Assembly: GCA_037043015.1 (NCBI GenBank)
Contig: CM073325.1
Location: 9,465,001-9,529,000, forward strand
Length of the DNA stretch: 64,000 bases
Direction of reading: 5' to 3'
DNA from: Bryum argenteum
Lineage: Eukaryota; Streptophyta; Bryopsida; Bryales; Bryaceae
A model generated the notes under the pieces. That model searched no databases. It worked only from the letters and a program-made list of their open reading frames with translations, and was not told the DNA's origin. A program made the position numbers and the translations under genes. Shown here piece after piece: positions 1 through 10,706 of the stretch. Numbering within the stretch: the stretch's first letter is position 1; each line of letters opens with the position of its first letter.

Positions 1-1246
1 GGTTCATACTCTATTACCAGGTTCATGTTGAGTGAGTATGGGGGCGGTGAAGAAAGTAGTAAGTTACTGTTCGTGAAAGAACAGTAACAAGTTGCGGATG
101 ACGTACCACAGTACCACACCGTACTCAACCTTTCATTCATCCAAACCGTGTGCGAGCAGCCTGAGCTGTCCATCGCCATCACACCCACACTTCATCCACT
201 CCGACATTCATTCATCGCCCACGTCTCAAGTGCATCCCCCCGGGACAAGCGCGACCTGGTGCAGGGTCGGCGCAGGGTCGGGGCCAGGCTTGGATGCAGG
301 ACGCATAGGCGAAGCGAAGAATCGGGGCATGCATCCAAGCTAGGACCCTGCTTCCTGTTGCAGGGAATGCATTTGGCGATGGGGGATGCCCTTCCTGGCT
401 TGGCTGCCTGACAGACAACGACGAAAGAAAGAAATACTTCTACTGCAACTCCTTACGATTGTTAACCTTTCTTTTTTTTCTTCCTTTAGCTAGCTCTATC
501 AGTTCTTAGTAAACGTATAGGTCGAGGGAGGGCAGGGCAAGGGGGGCTGTTCCTTGAACGAAGAGATCTTCTTGCTTGCTTGCTTGCAAACAACAAGCCA
601 AGGGGGAAGGGAAAGGAAAGGGAAAGGAAAGAACGGGAGGAAGTCACTCGCTTGTGTCCCCGCACGGAGGTTGAGGTCTTTGGAGCAGCAGCGGAGCGGG
701 GCCGGGCCGTGAGTGAAGTCACAGGTTCATTCATGCTCCTCAGGTGCATGTCTTGACACCCCGCCATTTCTCTAGGGTCTTCACAAATAGTGCGCTTGCC
801 TTCCCGTTGTCTTTCTTTTGATTGTCGCGGCTGTCTTTCCAAAATTTTGATAGGGTCGAGTGCTTCGTCCAATTTGGCATTGTGTTTTCGAAGCCTTATG
901 GTAATTACCGCGGCGGCAATCAGAGTGTGTGTTCGTTTATTGACGGTCTAGGGTAGGAGGAAAACGGAGACTGGCGATAGGTTTTTAAAGGTGTTAGCTG
1001 GAGTTGAGTAATTCTTTAGGTTCAGTAATGGCGTTGATTGCAGTTTCCATACCCTAATATGAGGTGGTATTGCTGCAGTCATCTCGGTAAATATTGCAGC
1101 TGGTTTGATTGATTAGGGTCTTGTTGTATCGGTATTGTGGATGTGCAGTTTCGGTGTTGTTGCTTTTTTGTGTTCGGTGGAATTAGTGTGTGGTCTGACG
1201 TGTGAGAGGTAATTTTGGTGGTGTGCAGGGCTTGAGAACAGGGCAA
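1..1246 (+). promoter_or_regulatory. Upstream region and long 5' leader of the EBF-like gene
   Basis: No convincing coding exon is visible. The stretch has several purine-rich runs (about 600-640) and short overlapping open frames on both strands that lack homology signals. A good splice acceptor (polypyrimidine-poor, ending gtgtgcag at about 1221-1228) lies just before the first in-frame ATG at 1247, so a leader intron and a small upstream exon are possible. I could not place the transcription start. Confidence 0.4.
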
Positions 1247-3496
1247 ATGTGCACTGCTGATTTCGAGACAGCATGCATGACGACAGAGGAAGAGTTCAGA
1301 GCTTTTTTTACTGGGACTGCGCGGTGTGCTATTCGAAAGCCAGTTGATGGAATGGGCACGATTTACGCTCAGCAAAAGTTCAGCAGCAGCATTGACAGTG
1401 CCTATCATGGATTCTGTCGCAGCAAAGGAAACGGTGAACATTCACCACAGCGAGCGGAATGGATAGGAGACGATGACTTCGGTTTACACGCAAGTGATGA
1501 GTCTCGTCCCGCTTATCGTACCGCGGCATCAGTTTTTGTGGAGTCTCTTGTGCATCAGACGACGAAACGAAGGCGCACGGCCAGGAATATCCAAGTCAAC
1601 AAACCTTCATTTGTTCCAGAGGTTGAGCAAGTCGACCTTATAAACACCTTGCCAGATGAATGCCTGCAGGAGATCTTCGGGTTTTTACCCAGGGTGCAAG
1701 ATCGCCTTGCTGCAGCCTCGGTTAGCATGCGGTGGTTGATGCTTCAGTCTCGCATGCATCGGAGCGACTTCAAGACTGAGTCTCCTTCAAGGTGTAATGG
1801 AGCGACTTCGCCGAAAGGAACGTGTACTGTACCTAAACCAACTACAGAGAAAGTTTCTGAGGAGGATGCGAGTCTCGATGAGGTTCAGTACTGCGGCAAT
1901 GAAATGGACGTGGACATGGACGAGCAGCCACGAGTTCAAAGGCAGCCACAATGGGCATTTGGTGACCTTTCTCGCAAGTTTGAAGGCAGGAAGGCTACTG
2001 ACGTGAAGCTTGCACTGGTCGCGATCGGAGAGCTTGCTCGTGGCGGTCTTGGGACTCTGAAAGTTATCGGTGGTTTGGTCCGCTGTGGGAAAGGTGTTAC
2101 TGATAGCGGTTTGATCGCCATTGGGAACTGCTGTGCTGCTCTTCGGTCTCTTACGTTGTGGGACTGCGAGAACATCACTGATGTTGGCTTGGCAGCGATC
2201 GGGAAGGGATGCCGGTTGCTTGAGAAACTTGACATCATGAAGTGTCCACGAGTTGGAGACCAAGGTTTGGAGGCAGTTGCTAAGGGTTGTCCTCTACTTT
2301 CCATGGTCAACATCGACTCGTGTGCCAACGTTGGGAACGCTAGTTTAGAGGCCTTTGGGAGATCGAGCACCGCGCTGTTGAGTTTTTCTGTCAGCAATTG
2401 CCCACAGGTGGGCAGTTCTGGCATTGGTTCTATCACTCTGGGCTGTTCTAAGCTGAAAAAGTTGAAGGTGGAGAAGATCCGATTGAGCAACGAAGGACTG
2501 GTGGCTATCGGGGAGAATTGCAAGACCGTTTCGAGGATGAAGTTAGCCAACCTTAGCTGGTGCAGTGAGGAGGGCTTTCTCGGGTTTTGCAGAGGCGCTG
2601 GACTGAAACAACTCAAGTCTCTCATTATCACATGCTGCCCTGGAGTCACAGATGTGTCTCTGGAGCTTGTTGGGAAAGCTTGCCAGGGCTTAAAGCTTTG
2701 CGTCTTGTCGCAGTGCCAGTCGATTACTGACATGGGCTTGCAAGCGTTCATGTCATGCTGTGTTTGCCTCGACAGTCTTCAGCTGGAGAAGTGTCATGCT
2801 ATCACGAGCGCCGGTTTGATGACGGCTCTTGCTTTAGGCAAGGGCAATCTCCGAAACTTGAGCCTTTCAAAATGTGACGGCTTGTGCAACGGCGAGAAAC
2901 GAGCTCCTCTCGCATGCCTTTCTCTCAATACTCTGAATGTCACCGAATGCAAGAGCGTGGGACTCGAGCCGATTGTGACGATGGGGCTCTGCTGTCCGTC
3001 GTTGGAGAATCTGGACCTAAGTCAGCTCACCGATCTCAGCGACGACGGAATCGTTTCTGTGTTGGAAGGTTGTGGCAAGCACCTTGTGAGCCTCAACCTC
3101 ACCAAGTGTGCAAACATCACAGATGCGGCTCTCGCCGCAATTGCTTCTCACTGCGGAGAGCTGGAACGCTTGACTTTGGATGGTTGCTACCAGGTGGGAG
3201 ACAACGGACTGCAGCTTTTAGCTGCGGACTGCACTTCCCTTAAAGAAGTGGACTTGTCTGGAACTTCTATCACGGACGCCGGCGTACGCGCGTTGGTATC
3301 TGCACGTGGACTGTGGCTACGAAGCCTGACGCTTACAGGATGTGTTAACCTGACGGATGAAAGTCTGTCTTTGATCGAGGATTGCTGCCCTTCACTCGGA
3401 GCCCTCAACCTGCGAAACTGCCCTCTTCTCACCAAAGAAGGCCTGAGCACTCTTGAGGCTCAACTGTGGTCGTGCGATGACTTTGTGTGCTCTTAG
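1247..3496 (+). CDS. EBF: EIN3-binding F-box protein (EBF1/2-like), SCF ubiquitin-ligase subunit
   Basis: Single open frame of 749 codons from the first ATG to TAG. An F-box lies at about residues 132-172 (core LPDECLQEIF). It is followed by an acidic linker and about 17 cysteine-containing leucine-rich repeats (about 255-735, typical unit ITDVGLAAIGKGC), and the protein ends LWSCDDFVCS, recalling the LW-C-D end of EBF proteins. A basic patch KRRRTAR near residue 108 may be a nuclear signal. In the known family the F-box recruits SKP1/CUL1 and the LRRs bind EIN3/EIL transcription factors, so that they are degraded when ethylene is absent. At 749 residues it is longer than angiosperm EBFs (about 630); the extra length is in the N-terminus and linker. 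The frame stays open upstream to 1202, but only through a GTG, so I used the ATG. A small upstream coding exon, as in flowering-plant EBFs, cannot be excluded. Confidence 0.9.
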   Translation: MCTADFETACMTTEEEFRAFFTGTARCAIRKPVDGMGTIYAQQKFSSSIDSAYHGFCRSKGNGEHSPQRAEWIGDDDFGLHASDESRPAYRTAASVFVESLVHQTTKRRRTARNIQVNKPSFVPEVEQVDLINTLPDECLQEIFGFLPRVQDRLAAASVSMRWLMLQSRMHRSDFKTESPSRCNGATSPKGTCTVPKPTTEKVSEEDASLDEVQYCGNEMDVDMDEQPRVQRQPQWAFGDLSRKFEGRKATDVKLALVAIGELARGGLGTLKVIGGLVRCGKGVTDSGLIAIGNCCAALRSLTLWDCENITDVGLAAIGKGCRLLEKLDIMKCPRVGDQGLEAVAKGCPLLSMVNIDSCANVGNASLEAFGRSSTALLSFSVSNCPQVGSSGIGSITLGCSKLKKLKVEKIRLSNEGLVAIGENCKTVSRMKLANLSWCSEEGFLGFCRGAGLKQLKSLIITCCPGVTDVSLELVGKACQGLKLCVLSQCQSITDMGLQAFMSCCVCLDSLQLEKCHAITSAGLMTALALGKGNLRNLSLSKCDGLCNGEKRAPLACLSLNTLNVTECKSVGLEPIVTMGLCCPSLENLDLSQLTDLSDDGIVSVLEGCGKHLVSLNLTKCANITDAALAAIASHCGELERLTLDGCYQVGDNGLQLLAADCTSLKEVDLSGTSITDAGVRALVSARGLWLRSLTLTGCVNLTDESLSLIEDCCPSLGALNLRNCPLLTKEGLSTLEAQLWSCDDFVCS

Positions 3497-4639
3497 GAGC
3501 AGCACAAGTGCCTTTCCCGAAAGCAGGAGAATCGAAAACAGCACTGGGAGTTTTCGATCCGACTGCTCTCCCTTTTTGCGGCACTTAAGTTTTTTATGGT
3601 GTTTCTGTTGAAGATATTACCGATCGGCGAGATACAGTTCAGCCAAATAAATGCTCGGGGTGCATTTTCCAATTGTAGTGGGGGGCGGGGGGGTGTTCCG
3701 ATGGGGTTTTCTATACTTTTAAACTCAGTGGCGCCTGGAAGGAGAGATGCTTGATGATGAAGCTGGAAACTGGATACTGGACGGAGCTCAAGTACAGTCG
3801 GTGGTGTGAAAAGCCAACGTAAGTACACCTGCGGCCACTACTGCCATTTTTGCAGGTCTATACCAATGTCCTGTTGTGTTACAGAAGCAGTCGTGCGTTT
3901 AGCATGTTTTGACGTGGTCACAGGGAGCTGCCGATTCTTCCTCGACTTCGAAGAGGGATTTTTTCTCGTTTCCTTATCAATCAGATAGCTTCTTTCTCCT
4001 TCTAGTGTGACAAGAAAATTAACAAGGGGGGGGGGGGGGAGATGTTAGTTACTTACCAGGAGTTTAGTGTATGTCTAGAGGATTGTGAGTAGAAGCTCAC
4101 AAACTGCATTATATTTGCTCTCAACTCCGACGAGTGTGTTCCTGGGTTCTCGAACCCGCACACAACTACTGCATGTTGTTTTTTTCATGCTCCGATGGGC
4201 AACAGAGCTTTTACTAGTTCGAACAGAGAAATTATATTACTGAAGATGTTTTCAGTGACCTATGTGGTGATGGTTATGATAATGATGACGATGCCCCATT
4301 TAGGGACTCCTTGTATTGCAAACTGTTCCGTATTTCTACCACTCTATTATAACGCATGTCCCAGGTGTGCCACAATCAAACAACATAATTGGTGGCCATT
4401 ACGGCACCACCGACTTCAAGACACAGATATTTTCTCGTAGGCTTCGATGTTTCTAGGCGTCTAAGGAGGAGCCCTATCCGCGCATCCGAGTTCATCTCCA
4501 TACACGTTGCAACTGTGAAGACACCGCAAGTTTCCCGGACAACTTTCCCCAGACGACTCGGAGGTACTTTGACTTTGTTTTTCGTAAGTGAAGAGAAATT
4601 TTTTACTTATACTTTCATTTGAACGACTTCCAACATCAA
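3497..4639. other. EBF 3' UTR and spacer before tRNA-His
   Basis: There is no convincing CDS. The first several hundred bases are probably the 3' UTR of the EBF-like gene; T-rich runs occur at about 3590, 3845 and 3958. A G-homopolymer lies at about 4026-4039. Short open frames here show no family resemblance. Confidence 0.45.
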
Positions 4640-4711
4640 GTGGCTGTAGTTTAGTGGTGAGAATTCCACGTTGTGGCCGTGGAGACCTGGGCTCGAATCC
4701 CAGCAGCCACA
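4640..4711 (+). tRNA. tRNA-His (GTG anticodon)
   Basis: This 72-nt cloverleaf has acceptor arms GTGGCTG (4640-4646) and CAGCCAC (4704-4710) that pair perfectly, with A4711 as discriminator. The anticodon stem CCACG/CGTGG encloses the loop TTGTGGC with anticodon GTG at 4673-4675. The internal promoter is present: an A box (TAGTTTAGTGGTGAGA) and a B box (GGCTCGAATCC). There is no intron. CAA motifs lie just upstream (4631-4639), the usual plant tRNA start context. Confidence 0.97.
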
Positions 4712-4729
4712 GCGTTTCGAAGATCTACC

Positions 4730-4733
4730 TTTT
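4730..4733 (+). terminator. Pol III T-run terminator of tRNA-His
   Basis: A TTTT run starts 19 nt after the tRNA 3' end, the normal RNA polymerase III stop signal. Confidence 0.7.
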
Positions 4734-5405
4734 GTTCCTTTGAATCATTGCTGCTGATGGATTCCTTTGTTTTTTGAAGCGAATAGACGGTGTTCATGAA
4801 TCGTATATAATAATGATATGATAAGTGGGTACTGGAGTTATTTCCGGGAAGAATGTGAATATGGCGGAGTGAGAATAAAGAAACAGGAGACCAGGTGAAA
4901 TGGCTGGGAACTGGTGGTCTGAAAAGTCAGTAGGAAGGGCCACCCTGGAGGTCAGATCCTGTGGCTTGACCGCACGCATGGATTCAAGTTGGTGGCGTGG
5001 CCATCTTGTTGACCCCCAAAAGGAGAGTTTGAAACCCCCCAAATGCTCTTCACGAACCAATTTTGCTAACCAAAAATATACTAGAGTGGTCAAAAATGGA
5101 GCTCGTCCAATATTGAAACCTCATTTAGAGCTATATATATTAGCTTATAGGAACATATTAGCTTCCCTATCCAATTGTATCATGTACTGAGAGCAAACAT
5201 AATAAGGAGTTATTTTAGAAACACCTGTAAGTTCACCTTCATAACCAAATTGTAGAGGAGTTCAAAATTGATAATTTCACTTGCTTTATCATTTTCATTA
5301 CTTTCTCCATGTACCATAAATTGCTTGCATTGTTAGCTTCCCTTTAGATTACAGAGGCTGAAAATTAAGCCATTATAGAGCATTGCCACAGGCTATTTCA
5401 ATTGC
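4734..5405. other. Intergenic, nothing recognised
   Basis: AT-rich spacer. Short open frames (for example 4900-5190) have no recognisable domains, and I see no repeat ends. Confidence 0.5.
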
Positions 5406-5775
5406 TTAACCCTTAAACGCCCATGGGGTTTAAAACGGGCAACCCAAAATTGGATGACACCATCTTTTGGAATTGGGCATCATGAATAGTGCACTTTTTG
5501 AACTTGGGCACCATGAATGAACCAATCAATGATGAGCTTGCAACCTCCTACAAGGTTGTGTACAACCCCAACCTACCTACTACAATCCCTTCAAACCATA
5601 AAATCATACATACAAATTGTGATTTGAATTGTAAAATTCCACTTTTTGAATGCATCGTAAGACGGTGACCAGTTTGACATCAAAATATAAGAGAAAAGTT
5701 GATTACAGTGAGAGCTACATAGAAGATTCTGTTGGAATCAAGCCCCTCGGGCTTGCTTGCTTGTTTAAGGGTTAA
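5406..5775. mobile_element. TTAA-flanked MITE, 362 bp, family A copy 1
   Basis: The element occupies 5410-5771 and begins CCCTTAAACGCCC and ends TGTTTAAGGG, so the termini are inverted repeats. TTAA sits directly outside both ends (5406-5409 and 5772-5775). The interior matches the inverted copy at 58364-58726 along its whole length and the split copy around 49165-52758. There is no coding capacity, so it is non-autonomous. TTAA duplication plus CCC/GGG ends is the piggyBac-superfamily signature; this assignment is inferred from ends only. Confidence 0.85.
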
Positions 5776-6268
5776 AATAATTTGTTACGACTCATATGTT
5801 ACTTGTGAAGTACAAATACAGAACCAAACCTTGTGATCATGAACTAAGTAAATACAATGATTCTTGTGTTATGAGGTTATTGTGTCGTATCATCACCTTT
5901 GTTACGGGTTAATTATTCAATTCTAGCTTTTTAAACATGAGAGAAAACGTATGAAAAAACTGTCTAGTTGACCTACCCTTGATGATATGCCTCAAATTAA
6001 ACATATGATAATTTAATATGTTAAGTAACACTAAACATGTCATATGAGAAGGTTCAATCGGAACCAATTGAAGTAGGTAGTATGACACCATAATCTAAGA
6101 AACATGAGGAGCAATTGTAATAATGTTCTAGAATTAAGTTTCACATCAAAATTGTTTTCTCCATTCTTGGAACCAATGATCGGGAGAAACCGACACCTAG
6201 TTCATTAACAACTCATGAAAATAGCCTACTAGCCACTTAATTCTTGAAACCACCTAATAACTACACTG
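5776..6268. other. AT-rich spacer, nothing recognised
   Basis: No gene, tRNA or clear repeat boundary was seen. Confidence 0.5.
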
Positions 6269-6474
6269 AATAGGTAGATTAGTGTTAGATTTTTATAAGA
6301 TTTGAAAATGCTATAAGTTTTTACTTCTGGTAAAAAAATATTACCAAGAGTATTGACTCCAATACTGTGGAAGGATCCACATCTTGACGAATGTAGAGGG
6401 TAAAAATATTAACCAACAGTAAAAACTTATAACATGTCTATATAAATTAGTGTATCTAACACTAATCTACCTAT
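6269..6474. mobile_element. Palindromic MITE-like element, about 206 bp
   Basis: The ends are inverted repeats of each other: AATAGGTAGATTAGTG, continuing GTTAGAT, at the left and its reverse complement at the right. A second inner inverted pair (TATAAGTTTTTACT) occurs around 6312-6325 and 6418-6431. There is no coding capacity. I could not define the target-site duplication, so the superfamily is open. Confidence 0.6.
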
Positions 6475-6493
6475 TTTGTGTAATTTTTTTTAA

Positions 6494-6735
6494 AATGAGG
6501 CAATTGTTGGATGAGCTATGTAAAAGCCCGTGGACGATTAAAAGTACGAATTGGCCCCATGGCCTTGTTTTCCCTTGTAGAAATCAGCCCCAAGGCTTTA
6601 CACATGTGGAAATGGCCCACACATTATTAATTGTTTAATGTGTTCTCCAAGTGGCCCATATGGAGCCAATTCTGCTAAAAATGTAAGTGAATTGGCTTGA
6701 AGATTTGTTGGCCTTGACTCCCCATCTAAAGTGAC
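6494..6735 (+). repeat. Dispersed repeat R1, copy 1
   Basis: This stretch matches 32120-32345 in inverted orientation. Shared blocks include GGCCCCATGGCCTTG, the CTTTACACATG region, TGTTCTCCAA and TTGGCCTTGACTCCCCAT. A more diverged relative is at about 30650-30830. No ends, coding frame or target duplication were identified. Confidence 0.65.
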
Positions 6736-7372
6736 CCTAAGAATGTTGTATTCATGCTTTTAGTGAATGAAAAGTAATTAGCACTACGAAAAATTGTTGG
6801 TACGGTAAGTAGGTGGTGGTCTACACCTAAGTGAAATAGGGTTGACCATTTGCTTGTATAAGAGTTGGTGGCCTCTGTTGACTCGCCTTCTTCCTCGCCA
6901 AATTTTTAGACAAACTATCTTCTATTCACAATCCTTTTGTAAATTTTCAGCCAGGGGGGAAGGTTTTGTGGAGTCTCCTAATTATAGTGTCACCTCTTTT
7001 ATGGCATGGTCCTGGATTCAGAACCTCTATTTGTAGAACCTCCCCCCCCCCCCTCCCAGAAATCGAATGAGATAGCATCTAGAACATTGTGACCAGTTCG
7101 AAAATATACTTTCGCTAACACACTAAATCTGAATTTTCACACTATTTATGAAAGAATAGTAACATTTTGAGAGGTGAATAATTTTGTGTTAGTAAGAAAA
7201 TGAAACTTGAGGTGAAATTTAAGATGGAGAAAACTAAAAATTTAGAATGGATTAAATTGAATGAAAATCGTAATGGATGTTGAGAGAGAGAGAGGGGGGG
7301 AATTCAACCAAATTCAAGTACAAATGATGGTAACCGTGAGAGGTGGCGACACTTGCAACCCGCCAACATGAG
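6736..7372. other. Spacer, nothing recognised
   Basis: It contains a C-homopolymer near 7041-7053 and a GA microsatellite near 7281-7297. The frames at 6842-7036 are not supported by any domain. Confidence 0.45.
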
Positions 7373-7582
7373 TAACCCACAAATCGACAAAATAGAATGT
7401 TAGAATGGTAGCCCACCATAGTCCACCCAACCATGGTGGGGTTTTTGGACCTCGTTGTATCGGTACCTCTTGGGGGATAACCCACAAATCGACAAAATAG
7501 AATGTTAGAATGGTAGCCCACCATAGTCCACCCAACCATGGTGGGGTTTTTGGACCTCGTTGTATCGGTACCTCTTGGGGGA
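7373..7582 (+). repeat. Exact-looking 105-bp tandem duplication
   Basis: The 105-bp unit 7373-7477 is repeated at 7478-7582 with no difference that I can see. Each unit contains a SINE-derived part (from CCCACCATAGTCCACCCAAC to the ggtacctcttggggga segment), so the duplication happened after SINE insertion. Open frames of 95 and 73 codons on the minus strand are products of this duplication. Confidence 0.85.
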
Positions 7583-7763
7583 TACCATGTCGGGTATCTC
7601 TAAGGCACTAGTGGCTAGGTAAGAACTAGCATAGTGTTCACCCCGAATGGAGTTAGTAGTCTCGCCATTGTTGTGATGACCTCTGGACATACATCCAAGA
7701 ATAGGTCGGACGAACACTCTATTCACGCCTGCCTCTGGATAGGTTGGAGTTTCTCTTCTTCTC
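7520..7763 (+). mobile_element. 5'-truncated SINE copy
   Basis: It matches the body and 3' part of the complete SINE at 8773-9138, including GATACCATGTCGGGTATCTC, the block around 7680-7740 and the terminal GTTGGAGTTTCTCTTCTT. The tRNA-like head is missing, and the 5' side merges into the 105-bp duplication. Confidence 0.7.
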
Positions 7764-8655
7764 AGGATGATAGTAAGCGTAACCACATTATTTATCACCT
7801 CACACTAAAAAGCTATGTTAGTGTGACCTCGTCCGAAGATAATCAAAAGTTCCGTAGCTCTAATCAAATCATTCAAATCTCTCAATCAAATCTCTCTTAA
7901 CCAGATTCCGCGGACAAACCACACGGTACAACTACACGCACAAGAAAACGGTTTGATTGCACCGAACCTGCAACCACAAAACAAATCGAAACAACTGTAG
8001 ATCACGAGGTGAATAGGAAACGTGTGCCGGCTGTTGGTGACGGAGCAAGCCAAGCAAGTGGGCGGAAGCTTCGGCTACAAATCGACAGACAGGAAGAAAA
8101 GGAACTCAATCAAAAGCGGAACAGAAAACTGTGCTTGTGCATGATGACGGAGATCGAAGATCAATGAATGGCAAGCTGGGTGCGTGTTCGCTACAACAGT
8201 AGCTAAAAATAGAATTACACTGCTCATTCATTCATTCATGAACCAGAATGCTGATTCTCTTCTGTTGTCCGTCCTTGCGAGTAAAGACTCCCGAGTTTTG
8301 ACTGCGGAGGGTAACAATGTCGGCACATCCATCATATCCATTGAAGGGGGCAATTGAAGGCTGGGTGCATGCATTACACTATTTGTTTACGGCCACACTT
8401 GGAGTTTTCAGTTCGAGTTCGATATGATCGCTTTTCTTGTTCAATTGAGGATGGTGTTTGCCCGGCTTTTGCATGCGTGTTCGTCATTCAATGTTTTGTT
8501 GTGTTTGTTTTTATCGTGAGGTGTTCATTGATGGCTCAATTCTCAGCACGGGCAATCTGCAGCAGGGAATGTTATTAGTGCAGGCAGTTTTCATGCCTGC
8601 GGGAAAATTCTTGAGATGTTATTAGTGCAAGCAATTTTCATGCCTTGGGGAAAAT
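7764..8655. other. Spacer with a short tandem duplication
   Basis: No gene is supported. A roughly 55-bp imperfect duplication (GTTATTAGTGCAGGCAGTTT, then GTTATTAGTGCAAGCAATTT) lies at about 8570-8655. The 74-codon frame at 8354-8578 has no recognised domain. Confidence 0.45.
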
Positions 8656-9240
8656 TCAGTAGAAAAATAGAGTAAGTGGAATCATCACTTTTGGACTCTT
8701 CTACATGTGAAATTTTCAAAGTTGGAAGTATCGATGTTCCTAAACTAGTGCCCTAAAACTGAGCACCTGGTAAGGTACCACAAGCCTGAGATTGGTGGTT
8801 AGGACTCAATGAGGAGGTTGTCGATTCTACTCCTCATGTCGGCGTGGTGTTCACCACCATGGTCCATGCAACTATGGTTGGGGGGGGGGGGGGTGGGTTC
8901 TTGGACCTCGTTACATGGGTAACTCAAAGCCATTTGAATGGGTGGATACCATGTCGGGTATCTCTAAGGCACTACAATAGTGGGTTGGTAGGAACTAGCA
9001 TAGTGTTCACCCCAAGATGGGTAAGTAGTCTCACTATTGGTGTGATGAGTGATGACCTCCAAGCATACATCCAAGGATAGTTCGAATGAATACTCTCTTT
9101 ACGTCGGCCTCTAAATAGGTTGGAGTTTCTCTTCTTTTTGAGCACCTAGTACTCTCGTATGGAGAAGCTATTATGTATCTATGTGTGAAGATTAATAGAG
9201 CTTCATTGTAGGACCTGCGCCATTTCGAACCACTCTACTA
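8656..9240 (+). repeat. Dispersed repeat R2, copy 1, split by a SINE
   Basis: Sequence on the two sides of the SINE (8656-8759 and 9152-9240) matches one continuous block at about 40095-40310, for example GTAGAAAAATAGAG, AAGTGGAATCATCA, GAAGCTATTATG and CCACTCTACTA. The 40-kb copy is therefore the unfilled site. Confidence 0.75.
8773..9138 (+). mobile_element. tRNA-derived SINE, full length (366 bp)
   Basis: The head carries a tRNA-like A box (GATTGGTGGTTAGGAC) and a degenerate B-box region (CGATTCTACTCC). The body is shared with the copies at 10331-10694, 20713-20913 and about 37530-37805. The 3' end is GTTGGAGTTTCTCTTCTT plus a short T run. A 13-bp target duplication TGAGCACCT(G/A)GTA flanks it (8760-8772 and 9139-9151). 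It carries no protein; the family presumably moved using a LINE partner not visible here. A 12-14-base G run occurs inside at about 8881. Confidence 0.85.
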
Positions 9241-10318
9241 TTTTTTTTGCTTTTTGAAGTTGGTTTTAAGATAATTAGAGTAAATGTAGAACCACATGTT
9301 GTTATGCCACTTATTTATCTTCACTTACCAAAAAACATTACTTTCTCTAAGAAGGAAGGAATAAAAATGTCTTGTTAATACAATGATATTTATTATTACT
9401 TCATGAGAATAAACTTTGATGATAACAATATTTTTTTAGTGCTCGTTGTAAGCCATAAGTATGTCATTTGCATATTAGGTTCTTGAGATTTGATAAGAAG
9501 GCAAGAGTTTGAAGCAATTTGGATTCTTTGAAATTCTATAATTACACGGCGGCATAGATTGCAAGATCATAATGTAATAGTAGTGAAAAAGAGTAATAAA
9601 GGAAAATATTTTTTCTTTAGAGTTGAAATGCAATCAACAAACTTTCAACGAGATGGTATCAACCCTTATCTCATAAGAACCAAGTACAAGAATTACATCA
9701 TAAAAAAATCTTAGTTATAACCATGATCTTCAATGAACAAAGTTGTCATAACTTTACAAATTAGATCAAGTCTAAAACAGAACCTCTTACTTTGGAATAT
9801 TTTCCATGTCTTTGTATTATCTTGGATCAAGTTGAGATTTGTACTAAAGATTTTATGCTTAACTTGATATTTGAGCTACGGTTCAAATGACGTTGGAATC
9901 CAATTTTAAATGATGGAGATACACTTGCTCAATTAACATATATTTTCTCACTTTTTTATACATGGATTTTTTTTGCAAAATCAATCCAAAATCCAATCAA
10001 TAAAAAATATTTCAACTCGAAATATGTTGAATTTTGTTATAAATCCACATTATAAAAATGACTTCATAAATAATACTAAAAATTTGAAATGACTAGCAAA
10101 TTATGAGGAAATTATAATTATTATGATATCATTCTAATAAGATTGTTTGCACCTTAATATTCTCGCATAAGAAATTATTCTCTCCAAGTTTAAAGTCAAG
10201 CATTTCCTGAGTTCTCAAGTCCCAATCAAATCTTCACCCTATAATTGAACCTAGTGAGAAGTTAGATTTATGAGATGATGATATGTTGGAATTCAAATTC
10301 AAAGGTAAGTATTTGACA
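9241..10318. other. AT-rich spacer, nothing recognised
   Basis: Very AT-rich, with no open frame that looks coding and no clear repeat ends. Confidence 0.5.
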
Positions 10319-10330
10319 ACACATTAGGCG

Positions 10331-10694
10331 ACAGATAGATAGATAGAAACTCAAGTCCCTTTCTAAGGGGCCGGCGTGAATGAAGTGTCCGTTCGTAATG
10401 CTAATATCCCGATGGCCACCGGACAAGGGGAAATTGGAACAATACTACTTCCCGCTCTCGAGGGTGGACACTATAACTACGCTAGTTTCTAAACTAGTTA
10501 GAAGTGCTTTGAGGATACTTGACATAGTATCCCCCCAAAGGGCTTTGAGGTACCCATACAACAAGGTCCATGGACCCCTCACAATAATTGGGTGGGCTAT
10601 AGTGGTGAGCACCACGCCGGCATGAGGAATAGAACCCACGACCTCCTCATTGGGGGCCTAAGCCCGGACCACCAAGCCAAGGCTTGTGGTGCCT
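10331..10694 (-). mobile_element. tRNA-derived SINE, full length, inverted copy
   Basis: This is a reverse-strand copy of the same family. Read on the minus strand it begins with the tRNA-like head at 10694 (GGCTTGGTGGTCCGGGCTTA, then GGGTTCTATTCC as B box) and ends near 10331. A perfect 12-bp target duplication ACACATTAGGCG flanks it at 10319-10330 and 10695-10706. The 3' end carries a short GATA run. Confidence 0.85.
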
Positions 10695-10706
10695 ACACAT
10701 TAGGCG

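Noticed and set aside
1202..1246. Extending the EBF frame to 1202
   Set aside because: The codon at 1202 is GTG, not ATG, and the stretch ends in a splice-acceptor-like sequence. A eukaryotic gene would use the ATG at 1247 or an upstream exon.
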